From contig CAVRLX010000016.1 of assembly GCA_963721725.1 (NCBI GenBank), forward strand, positions 1 to 64,000: 64,000 nucleotides of DNA. Reading direction: 5' to 3'. Position numbers and translations under genes: made by a program. This DNA comes from RI-153 sp963721725. GTDB lineage: Bacteria; Chloroflexota; Anaerolineae; Caldilineales; Caldilineaceae. Under the pieces are notes generated by a model that was not told the origin of the DNA, ran no database searches, and saw only the letters and a program-made list of their open reading frames with translations. Shown here piece after piece: positions 49,194-56,914 of the stretch. Each line of letters begins with the position of its first letter. Within the stretch, counting starts at the first letter, position 1.

Positions 49194-50351
49194 CAAAGAT
49201 GTACGCGCCGCCAATGCCGTTTCCAACGCCTCGTCCACGGTTGCCGCGGTCACGGTGATATGGCCCATTTTGCGCCCTGGGCGGGCTTCGCTTTTGCCGT
49301 ATAAATGCAACTTCGCCGTGGGAAAAGCCAACAGCGCTGCCCAATTTGGCTCACCGGCCTGCCAGACATCGCCCAGCAAGTTGACCATCACCGCCGGGCG
49401 CACGATCTCCGTCGATCCCAGCGGCAGCGCGCAAACGGTGCGCAGTTGTTGCTCAAATTGGCTGGTCACGGCGGCCTCAATCGTGAGATGCCCAGAGTTG
49501 TGGGGACGCGGGGCGATCTCGTTGATCAACAATCGGCCATCGGCACATACGAAAAACTCGATACAGAGTACACCGACAACGTCCAACGATTCCAACACGG
49601 TTTGCGCCAACTTTGCCGCTTGCCGCGCCACAGTTTGATTCACCCGTCCCGGCGCAATCGAGACGTCTAAAATGTGGTTGCGGTGAATATTTTCAATGAC
49701 GCCATAGTGGGCGAAGGAACCATCCACACCGCGCGCCGCTACCACGGAAACCTCGCGCTCAAACGCTACAAAGCCTTCCAAAATCGCGGGTTGTTCGCCA
49801 ATCGCCGCCCACGCCGCCGCTGCCTCTTGCGGACGGTCAATGCGTGCCTGGCCTTTGCCATCATAGCCAAAAGCCGCTGTCTTGAGCACCGCCGGACAAC
49901 CGATTGTTTCCAGCGCTGTGTGCAGATCGAAGAGCGAGTTCACGGCCATAAAGGGGGCCACAGGCAGGCCCGCTTCGGCGAAAAAGGTCTTTTCGCGCAG
50001 CCGATGTTGGGCTGTACGCAGCACACGTCCACTGGGGCGCACGGGCACACCCTCTTCGGCGGCAATCAGCGCCACATGCAGCGGCACATTTTCAAACTCA
50101 AAGGTGACTACATCCACGCCGCGCATAAAGTCTCGCACAGCAGCCTCGTCGTTGTATGCGGCGCTGATCTCTTTGTCGGCAATCTGGCCCGTGGGCGAAC
50201 CCTGATCCGGCGAGAAGGTATGGATGCCATAGCCCATGCGCCGCGCTTCCAGCGCCAACATGCGCCCAAGCTGTCCGCTGCCAAAGACGCCGATGGTGGA
50301 GCCGGGAGGGATTGACGATTGACGATTGACGATTGACGATTGGGCGTTCAA
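49185..50351 (-). CDS. purK: N5-carboxyaminoimidazole ribonucleotide synthase
   Basis: A 388-residue ATP-grasp enzyme that carboxylates AIR for PurE. The core begins GSTIGVFGSGQLGRMLALEA; ATP-grasp blocks AVLKTAAFGYDGKGQ and LINEIAPRPHNSGH are present. The preceding residues (NAQSSIVNRQSSIP) come from four tandem CAATCGT words, a repeat element used as the N-terminus. The likely start is TTG 50351, four bases after the purE stop. The stop lies inside the next element. Confidence 0.92.
   Translation of the reverse strand: MNAQSSIVNRQSSIPPGSTIGVFGSGQLGRMLALEARRMGYGIHTFSPDQGSPTGQIADKEISAAYNDEAAVRDFMRGVDVVTFEFENVPLHVALIAAEEGVPVRPSGRVLRTAQHRLREKTFFAEAGLPVAPFMAVNSLFDLHTALETIGCPAVLKTAAFGYDGKGQARIDRPQEAAAAWAAIGEQPAILEGFVAFEREVSVVAARGVDGSFAHYGVIENIHRNHILDVSIAPGRVNQTVARQAAKLAQTVLESLDVVGVLCIEFFVCADGRLLINEIAPRPHNSGHLTIEAAVTSQFEQQLRTVCALPLGSTEIVRPAVMVNLLGDVWQAGEPNWAALLAFPTAKLHLYGKSEARPGRKMGHITVTAATVDEALETALAARTSLGR
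50306..50345. repeat. Tandem GATTGAC words at the purK start
   Basis: GATTGAC repeats at least four times without a clear opposite arm. It encodes the first residues of PurK. Confidence 0.75.
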
Positions 50352-50355
50352 TCTC

Positions 50356-50871
50356 TTACTCTCCGATCTCTAACACCTGATTGAGCACTTGTTGTGCGCG
50401 GTCTTCTCGAAAAGCCTGTAATTTGGCGCGCAGATCGGGGCGGCTTGCGCCCAAAATCGAGACGGCCAGCAGCGCGGCGTTGATGGCCCCGGCTTTGCCA
50501 ATCGCCATCGTCGCCACGGGCACGCCCGCCGGCATCTGCACAATCGAGAGCAGTGAATCCATGCCATTCAGCGCCTGGCTTTGCACAGGCACGCCAATCA
50601 CCGGCAACAGTGTATGGCCCGCCACCATGCCGGGTAAATGGGCCGCGCCGCCCGCCCCAGCGATGATCACTTCAAGCCCGCGCTCGGCGGCACTCTCGGC
50701 ATACTCCACCATCCACACCGGCGTGCGGTGTGCCGAAACCACGCGGCACTCATGAGGCACGTCAAAGTCGCGCAACGTCTGCGCCGTAAACTGCATACAG
50801 CGCTCCCAATCCGAGGTGCTGCCCATGATCACGCCGACGAGGGGTGTGGAAGACGATAATCCATTTTTCAT
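50356..50871 (-). CDS. purE: 5-(carboxyamino)imidazole ribonucleotide mutase
   Basis: A 171-residue class I PurE, the mutase that works with PurK. It shows GVIMGSTSDWERCMQ, the catalytic-His region SAHRTP and AGGAAHLPGMVAGHTLLPVIGVP. CAAGGAATCGCT precedes the ATG. It lies between purC and purK in one operon. Confidence 0.95.
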   Translation of the reverse strand: MKNGLSSSTPLVGVIMGSTSDWERCMQFTAQTLRDFDVPHECRVVSAHRTPVWMVEYAESAAERGLEVIIAGAGGAAHLPGMVAGHTLLPVIGVPVQSQALNGMDSLLSIVQMPAGVPVATMAIGKAGAINAALLAVSILGASRPDLRAKLQAFREDRAQQVLNQVLEIGE

Positions 50872-50881
50872 AGCGATTCCT

Positions 50882-50975
50882 TGTGATAAGGAGTAACGAG
50901 TAATGAGTAATTGGGGTTGACGACGTTGCTTACATCAATTGCGGTCATGACGTCGCCAACTCATTACTCATTTTT
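50882..50975. repeat. Word-palindrome element between purC and purE
   Basis: GAGTAACGAGTAATGAGTAA on the left faces CAACTCATTACTCATTTTTT on the right, with GACGACG and CGTCGCC inside. The right arm encodes the last residues of PurC (MSNELATS). Confidence 0.75.
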
Positions 50976-52027
50976 TGTAAATTTCTCGCCACCCGCTCCC
51001 CCACAGGATACGATCCCGGCTCGAAAGGTTTACCAGTGAGCAACTCGTAGGTGCGAATGTAGCGATCGGCGGCAGCGATAGCGAGATCAGCGGGCAAGGG
51101 GAACGGCTCGCCGTCGCCGCGGTAGCCGTGCGCCGCGTAATAAAGCCGCACAAACTCCTTATCAAAGTTTTCTGGTTCATCTTGTTTTGCTTCTCTGCTC
51201 GAAAGAGAAGCGCCTTCTGCGGTTAATTTCTCATAACTCTCCAGCGTCCAAAAACGGCTGGAATCCGGCGTGTGGACCTCGTCGATCAGCGTCACGTTGC
51301 CGTCGGCGTCCAGGCCAAACTCGTATTTCGTGTCCACCAGCACCAGACCGGAGCGGCGCGCGATCTCCTGGCCGCGCTGGAAGAGCTTCACCGCCACATC
51401 CTGCACCCGCATCCACGTTTCGGGATCGACCAATCCTTGCGCCACAATTTCGGCGCTGGTAATGCGCTCATCGTGGCCGCCGTCCTGGGCTTTGGTGGTG
51501 GGGGTGATAATCGGTTGCGGCAGGGCGTCGTTTTTGCGCAAGCCATCGGGGAAGTCAATACCGTAAATATTTCGCTCGCCCTGGCTATAGCGTACCCAGA
51601 GCGACGTGTTGGTGACGCCGCTGATGAAGCCGCGCACCACCACTTCCACCGGCAGCGGACGACAGCGCCGCGCCACTGTTACGTTGGGATCAGGCGATGC
51701 GATAAAGTGATTGGGCACAATGTCACGCGTCTGCTCGAACCAAAAGGCCGAAAGCTGGTTGAGTACCTGCCCTTTGTACGGAACCAGCCCCAAAATGCGG
51801 TCAAACGCAGAGAGGCGATCCGTGGTGATCAGGATCAACTGATCGCCGTCCGCGTAGATCTCGCGCACCTTGCCGCTGCTCTTGGGGCCGAGGAAAGGCA
51901 GGTCGATGCCGTCAAATGCCTGGGCAGAATCGCTTCCGAGTTGCTTTGCATTTCGATCTCTGCTCTCGCGTTCCGGTCTCTGCGTTCTCTGTAGTTCTCT
52001 GCGGTGAATTTTACTCTGGCTAATCAT
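50945..52027 (-). CDS. purC: Phosphoribosylaminoimidazole-succinocarboxamide synthase
   Basis: A 360-residue SAICAR synthetase. The family core starts FDGIDLPFLGPKSSGKVREIY and includes TTDRLSAFDRIL, EVVVRGFISGV and LVDTKYEFGLD. The first 36 residues (KIHRRELQRTQRPERES and on) are not family sequence; they are encoded by a CAGAGAAC word element. The last residues come from a second element. ATG 52027 overlaps the purQ stop by eight bases and no later start codon fits, so the extension appears truly translated. Confidence 0.93.
   Translation of the reverse strand: MISQSKIHRRELQRTQRPERESRDRNAKQLGSDSAQAFDGIDLPFLGPKSSGKVREIYADGDQLILITTDRLSAFDRILGLVPYKGQVLNQLSAFWFEQTRDIVPNHFIASPDPNVTVARRCRPLPVEVVVRGFISGVTNTSLWVRYSQGERNIYGIDFPDGLRKNDALPQPIITPTTKAQDGGHDERITSAEIVAQGLVDPETWMRVQDVAVKLFQRGQEIARRSGLVLVDTKYEFGLDADGNVTLIDEVHTPDSSRFWTLESYEKLTAEGASLSSREAKQDEPENFDKEFVRLYYAAHGYRGDGEPFPLPADLAIAAADRYIRTYELLTGKPFEPGSYPVGERVARNLQKMSNELATS
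51955..52014. repeat. CAGAGAAC word element at the purC start
   Basis: Minus-strand sense: CACCGCAGAGAAC, TACAGAGAACGCAGAGACC, GAACGCGAGAGCAGAG. Only one arm type is present. It lies within the reading frame of purC. Confidence 0.7.
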
Positions 52028-52812
52028 TTCGGATCATGGCCCGAAAGAGCGCCAGCCCCAATTGACCATTCCCGCCCAGCGGGTTTTGGATGGGCACGAT
52101 GTGGTCCTCCGGGTGGGGCATCAGACCAACCACGTTGCCGCGGGCGTTGCAGATCCCGGCAATGTCGGCCACCGAGCCGTTGGGGTTGAGCGGATAGCGC
52201 CCGCCCGCCGGGTTGCCGTCGGCGTCCACATAGCGCAGCGCCACCAGCCCGTTGTCTTGCAACGATTGTAGCGTCGCCGCGTCCGACACCTGGAAGTTGC
52301 CCTCCCCATGCGCCACAGGACAGAAGATCAACGCATTGATGCCAGATAGAAAACTCGCACAACTGCCCGCTTCCACTTTCAAATGCACCCAGCGACATTC
52401 AAAATGGCCGGAGGCGTTGTCGGTGAGGGTTGTATTGCGTGTTGCGTGTTGCGTGTTGCGTGTCATGCTATCTGCCACCTGCCCCGGCAGCAGCCCGGCC
52501 TTCACCAACACCTGAAAGCCGTTGCAAATGCCGAGGACGCGCTTGCCGCTCTCGACAAACTCGCTTAGTTGATCGTGAAAGAAGACCTGAAGATCCAGCG
52601 CCTTACGCACACCCGCGCCCAGCGCGTCGCCATAGGAAAAGCCACCGGGCAGCAGCAGCATGTCATAGTCTTGAAATTGACGTTCACCCTGCGCGCAAGC
52701 TGTTCATGTGGACAATTTCAGGCGTGCCCCCGGCCAGTTCACAGGCACGGGCGGCTTCGTCGTCTCGGTTTGTGCCAGAGGCGTGGAGAATCAGAATTGA
52801 TGGTTTGGTCAT
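52020..52812 (-). CDS. purQ: FGAM synthase glutamine amidotransferase subunit (frame break)
   Basis: Corrected length about 263 residues. ATG 52812 begins MTKPSILILHASGTNRD; one extra T near 52686-52689 puts a stop after NSLRAG, and MLLLPGGFSYGDALGAGV continues in the next frame. The class I amidotransferase Cys is in VLGICNGFQVLVKAG, with His/Glu in MPHPEDH. It supplies ammonia to PurL. A TTGCGTG word run inserts TRNTQHATRN before the conserved FECRWVHL. Confidence 0.93.
52432..52464. repeat. Tandem TTGCGTG words inside purQ
   Basis: Four TTGCGTG words in a row, in frame, encoding a short loop (TRNTQHATRN) in PurQ. The same word type with partners appears at 52840-52901. Confidence 0.8.
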
Positions 52813-52839
52813 GTGCTTTTCACCAAGCGTGCCTTTATC

Positions 52840-52901
52840 GGTAGTGCGTAGTGCGTGATGCGTAGACGACGAGAGTGACTTGGCGAACTACGCACTACGC
52901 T
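52840..52901. repeat. Word-palindrome element between purL and purQ
   Basis: GTAGTGCGTAGTGCGTGATG on the left faces GAACTACGCACTACGC on the right. It fills most of the gap before the purQ start. Confidence 0.75.
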
Positions 52902-55731
52902 TCCACGCCGCAACAATCTTTTCAAGTGGTAAACTTACTTTTAACTCACCTTGATGTTCAATGTGGAGATGTTCCGCTGCGGTCACCTCGCCCAGCGCAA
53001 TCAGCGTCTGCCCGGCGAACAGAGCTTCCACCATTTCGGCATCGTCCGGCTTCACCTCCAGCAGCAGCCGCCCGTTGCTTTCGCTAAACAGGCTCTCCCC
53101 AATCGCCAATCCCCAATCGCCAATCGCCACATCTGCGCCCAACCGCCCCCCAATCGCCATCTCGGCCAGCGCCAGCGCCAGCCCGCCCTCGCTCAGATCA
53201 TGGCAGCTTTGCACCAGCCCGTCTCCAATCGCCCGATGCAGCAGCCGATAGCGCACGAGCGGATCGGCGGGCAGCGTGGGCGCAACCCCGCCCGCTTCGC
53301 CCAAGTGATGATAGAGCAGCGAGCCGCCCAGTTCCAGCTTGGTTTCGCCCAGCAAATAGAGGCGATTACCCGCAGCTTTGAAGTGCGACGTGCACGTTTT
53401 GTGCATATCCGGCACAATCCCAATCGCCGAGATCAGCAGCGTGCTGGGGATCGGCGTGCCGTTAAATTCGTTGTAGAGGCTATCTTTGCCTGAAATAAAG
53501 GGCGTGTTATAGGCCAGCGCGCCGTCATAACAGCCCTGGCAGGCATAGACCAACGCCCCTAATCGGTCGGGCAGGGTGGGGTTGCCCCAGCAAAAATTGT
53601 CCAAAATGGCGATGCGCTCAGGATCTGCGCCCACAGCCACCAGATTACGCACAGCTTCGTCAATGGCGCTAATCGCCATGGCGTAGGGGTTACGCTTGCC
53701 CAGCAGCGGGTTGATGCCGTTGCTCAGCGCAAACGCCCGGTTGTGTTCCCACGTGCCCAGCGGTTTCAACACTGCGGCATCGGACGGCCCATCCATGTGT
53801 GGCCCCACAAAGGGGCGCACCAATGTGCCGCCGCGCACCTCGTGATCATAGCGGCGCACAATGCCCTCTTTGCTGGCAACGCTGGGGTGCGCAAGCAGCG
53901 CCAACAGCGTTTCGCCCAAGTCGTCGGGCAGGCGAACATCGGGGTAGCGTGCCACATCTGGCTCTTGATACGTGGCTTGATGATGGCGTTGGGGCAGCCC
54001 TTCGTGCAGCAGCAGCATGGGCAGTTCGGCCACGGTGCGCCCGTCGTAGCGCACACGCAGCCATTCGTCGCCGGTGAAGTGGCCCAGATCGCTGATCTCC
54101 ACATCCCACAGCGCAGCCAGTTCGCCTAGCCGGGCCAGATTAGCAGCGGGCACGGCCATCACCATGCGCTCTTGCGCCTCGGAAAGCCAGATTTCCCACG
54201 GCGTCAGCCCGGGATATTTAAGCTTGACCTGACGCAGTTCGACATCTGCGCCCAACTTTTCGCCCATCTCGCCCACCGCCGAGGAAAGCCCACCCGCGCC
54301 GCAATCGGTGATGGCGGTGTAGAGCTTTTCGTCGCGTGCGGCCTCAATTAGTTCGATCAGCCCCTTTTCGGTGATGGGATCACCGATCTGCACAGCGCTG
54401 CCCGCCAGTTCACCGGTTTCGTGGGTCAGCTCTGCCGAGGAGAAGGTGGCCCCATGCAGACCATCGCGCCCGGTGCGCCCGCCCAGCACTACGATGCGGT
54501 CGCCCACATGCGGTTCGGTGGGATGGCTGCCATGTGGCAAGATCCCCACAGCGCCGCAAAAGACCAACGGGTTGCCAATATAGCCTTCGTCGTAGATCAC
54601 CGCGCCGTTGACCGTGGGCAAGCCCAGTTTGTTGCCATAGTCGCCGATGCCCGCCACCACGCCATCGGCAATGCGCGCCGGGTGCAACACGCCGTCGGGC
54701 AGTTGATCCAATGGCAGATCTTGCGGGCCAAAGCAGAGTACATCGGTGGTGGCAATCGGTCGCGCCGAGACGCCAATCACATCGCGCACCACGCCGCCCA
54801 CGCCCGTGTTGGCCCCGCCAAACGGTTCCAACGCCGAGGGGTGGTTGTGGGTCTCGACTTTGAAAGCCAGATCAAAGTTATCGTCAAAAGCGATAATGCC
54901 GGCGTTGTCCACAAAAGCGGAGTAGAGCCAATCTGGGTTGATGGTCTCGGTGGCGGCGCGAATATAGGTTTTGAGCAGGCCGTCCACCTCGCGCACCACG
55001 CGTGTGTAGCCCTCTGCCGTGTTAATGCGGAAGCTAATGCGCGCTTTGAAGGTTTTGTGGACGCAATGCTCGCTCCAGGTTTGGGCCAGTGTTTCCAGTT
55101 CCACATCGGTGGGGTTGGTCTGGAAGGTGTCGAAAAAGCGCTGAATAATGCGCATTTCGGCGGCATCCAGCGAGAGCATGCGCGCTTTGCTCAGGGCAAG
55201 CAACGCCTCTTCATCCAGCCCGGCCAGCGGAATCTCTTCCACAAAATCGCTGGCAGCCGTGGTCGCCTCGAACTGGGGTTCAATCGGCCCCAGCGTGTAG
55301 TGATCCACGGTCTCGTTGCAGAGCAGGCCGCGCGCCAGGCGATGTAGATCGGTGTCGCTCAATTCGCCGCCCAGCACATAGCGATCCGCCGTGGCGGCGC
55401 GCAGGGCAGGCAGCCCCAGTTCCACAAGGCCACGTTCCAGTTCGCGCGCCGTGATATCCGTGACGCCAGGACGGGGCGCGACTTCGATCACGTGGGCATC
55501 GGCGGGCACGCTGCTGCTCTCTGCGTCGATGTGGGCAGTTTCCACCACGGGATCGACCAAAAGAAAAGCACAGAGCATATCAAGTTGCTCTGTGCTGAGG
55601 GTGTCCGAAAGAAAGTACAGCTTGCTGCGTGTACATGTTGTCAGGGCGGAAATGCCCACCCGTTGGGCATCCGTCACCAGCCTGCTGTTGTCGTGATGAT
55701 TGTGCCGCACTACTTCAATGCGCATGGACAT
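52888..55731 (-). CDS. purL: FGAM synthase, PurS-PurL fusion
   Basis: A 947-residue protein, about 200 longer than ordinary small PurL. The N-terminal 150 residues hold two PurS-like alpha/beta units (RVGISALTTCTRSKLYFLSD; RPGVTDITARELERGLVELG), matching the fused PurSL form. The catalytic part shows TWSEHCVHKTF, FKVETHNHPSALEPFGGANT, DCGAGGLSSAVGEMGEKLGA and the C-terminal SCHDLSEGGLALALAEMA. It makes FGAM from FGAR with PurQ. Near the C-terminus, AIGDWGLAIG is encoded by a GGCGATTGG word run. GGGAG precedes ATG 55731. First gene of the operon. Confidence 0.94.
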   Translation of the reverse strand: MSMRIEVVRHNHHDNSRLVTDAQRVGISALTTCTRSKLYFLSDTLSTEQLDMLCAFLLVDPVVETAHIDAESSSVPADAHVIEVAPRPGVTDITARELERGLVELGLPALRAATADRYVLGGELSDTDLHRLARGLLCNETVDHYTLGPIEPQFEATTAASDFVEEIPLAGLDEEALLALSKARMLSLDAAEMRIIQRFFDTFQTNPTDVELETLAQTWSEHCVHKTFKARISFRINTAEGYTRVVREVDGLLKTYIRAATETINPDWLYSAFVDNAGIIAFDDNFDLAFKVETHNHPSALEPFGGANTGVGGVVRDVIGVSARPIATTDVLCFGPQDLPLDQLPDGVLHPARIADGVVAGIGDYGNKLGLPTVNGAVIYDEGYIGNPLVFCGAVGILPHGSHPTEPHVGDRIVVLGGRTGRDGLHGATFSSAELTHETGELAGSAVQIGDPITEKGLIELIEAARDEKLYTAITDCGAGGLSSAVGEMGEKLGADVELRQVKLKYPGLTPWEIWLSEAQERMVMAVPAANLARLGELAALWDVEISDLGHFTGDEWLRVRYDGRTVAELPMLLLHEGLPQRHHQATYQEPDVARYPDVRLPDDLGETLLALLAHPSVASKEGIVRRYDHEVRGGTLVRPFVGPHMDGPSDAAVLKPLGTWEHNRAFALSNGINPLLGKRNPYAMAISAIDEAVRNLVAVGADPERIAILDNFCWGNPTLPDRLGALVYACQGCYDGALAYNTPFISGKDSLYNEFNGTPIPSTLLISAIGIVPDMHKTCTSHFKAAGNRLYLLGETKLELGGSLLYHHLGEAGGVAPTLPADPLVRYRLLHRAIGDGLVQSCHDLSEGGLALALAEMAIGGRLGADVAIGDWGLAIGESLFSESNGRLLLEVKPDDAEMVEALFAGQTLIALGEVTAAEHLHIEHQGELKVSLPLEKIVAAWKRSA
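53096..53134. repeat. CCAATCGCC words inside purL
   Basis: CCCCAATCGCCAATCCCC followed by AATCGCCAATCGCCA, in frame, between GADV and SLFSESNGR. Further single CAATCGCC words occur nearby (53150-53160, 53225-53233). Confidence 0.75.
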
Positions 55732-55787
55732 ACGAATCTCCCAAACTTGCGTAGACCTTGTTTGTCAGACAAATTAGCCGAGGAATG

Positions 55788-55822
55788 CAAAAGACCCGAA
55801 CAAATACTCGTCGGGTCTTTGA
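55788..55822 (-). terminator. tRNA-Glu terminator
   Basis: AAAGACCCGA pairs with TCGGGTCTTT; on the minus strand the stem ends in TTTT. It lies about 20 bases after the tRNA 3' end and before the purL leader. Confidence 0.85.
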
Positions 55823-55840
55823 ACGAACCTATACTTTGTG

Positions 55841-55912
55841 TACCCCCAAGGGGATTCGAACCCCTGTTGCAGGCTTGAAAGGCCTGAGTCCTAACCGCTA
55901 GACGATGGGGGC
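55841..55912 (-). tRNA. tRNA-Glu (TTC)
   Basis: A 72-base cloverleaf. The acceptor stem pairs GCCCCCA with TGGGGGT, the anticodon stem-loop is CAGGC-CTTTCAA-GCCTG with anticodon TTC, and the T arm is CAGGGGTTCGAATCCCCTT. CCA is not encoded. Confidence 0.95.
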
Positions 55913-56019
55913 GCGGAGTGCTGGGCCTGCGAAGGGGAGTATAGCAGGATCAAGATGGGCGGTCAAATTGTGGGGGATTAGAAATTCATGATTTATAGCG
56001 CAGCCAGATTCCCATCTCA
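55913..56019. other. tRNA upstream region
   Basis: About 107 bases that should contain the tRNA promoter. TATAGC near 55940 on the plus strand is not clearly placed for it. No other feature seen. Confidence 0.3.
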
Positions 56020-56136
56020 AGCGCACGGGGATCAATCCCCGTGCTAAGGACAGCGCCCCATCAATGGGGCTTGTGTCACCGCTGCCAGCCCCATTGATGG
56101 GGCGCTGCTGGTAGCCGAGGGCTTCAGCCCCCGGCT
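56020..56136. repeat. Cluster of three palindromic elements
   Basis: First: AGCGCACGGGGAT and ATCCCCGTGCT. Second: CAGCGCCCCATCAATGGGG with its exact 21-base reverse complement 15 bases on; each arm is itself a small palindrome (CCCCAT/ATGGGG). Third: AGCCGAGGGC and GCCCCCGGCT. The cluster resembles REP-type extragenic palindromes. Confidence 0.75.
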
Positions 56137-56272
56137 GCATCAACAATCAGGGAAATTGGGGACACACCCCCTGGCTTTTCCAATCTTGCGCATCTCTGTG
56201 CATCGCATCTATACTGAAGCCCCAATCCCCCTTTTGAAACTTCCCGTGTGAACGAATAAGGAGCATAAAGTG

Positions 56273-56914
56273 ATGAGTGTGGATGTCACCACCGCAGATG
56301 CGGCCCCTGCCGAGGAATCTGCCAGCGAAGAGCAAACCGCGCCCAAAGGGCTGACTTTGTATAAAGATGCATATTTGGGTTTTTCCTTTTTTCGCCCCAG
56401 CTCGTGGTATCAATTTAGCTGGCTGGATCGCCGCCGTGGCGTGCTCTTTGGCCCTATCGAGAACGACAGCAGCACGCTTTTCGCCGTGGCCGTGCAGGAG
56501 TTGGGCACGCGTGTGGCCGAGTCGGATCTTCCCGACCTGCACATCGGCTTTATTGCCGGCATCGGACGGCTGACCGATTGTAAAGTGGAATGGCAAGATC
56601 AGTGGAAGCATGGCGATCTCATCGGCATGGAAGCCCGCTACACCTTTAAGGAAGAGGGCATCGTGCGCAAACGCTGGGTGCGCGTGCTCTATCACGACAC
56701 CCGGCAGATCACGTTGACGGCACAGGGGGCCACCGCTGCTGAATACGAACAGTGGTTGCCGCTCTTACATGAGCAGATGAACACCTTTCGCGTCGACGCC
56801 ACGCCTCTCTATAAAAAGAGAGCCGCCAAACCGACTGCGCCTGTCGCCGGCGAGATCGCCGAAGCGCCCTCTACCGAAACATCTGCCGACTCGATAGACA
56901 CGGAAACCGCATGA
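56273..56914 (+). CDS. Hypothetical protein, PsbP/DUF1795-like
   Basis: About 213 residues. The central part (LYKDAYLGFSFFRPSSWYQF then ITLTAQGATAAEYEQWLPLL) resembles PsbP or Mog1-type folds. Both ends are Ala/Glu/Thr-rich and probably disordered, with no signal peptide. ATG 56273 or GTG 56270 both suit the AAGGAG upstream. Its stop overlaps the next gene start (ATGA), so the two are translated together. Function unknown. Confidence 0.6.
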   Translation: MSVDVTTADAAPAEESASEEQTAPKGLTLYKDAYLGFSFFRPSSWYQFSWLDRRRGVLFGPIENDSSTLFAVAVQELGTRVAESDLPDLHIGFIAGIGRLTDCKVEWQDQWKHGDLIGMEARYTFKEEGIVRKRWVRVLYHDTRQITLTAQGATAAEYEQWLPLLHEQMNTFRVDATPLYKKRAAKPTAPVAGEIAEAPSTETSADSIDTETA

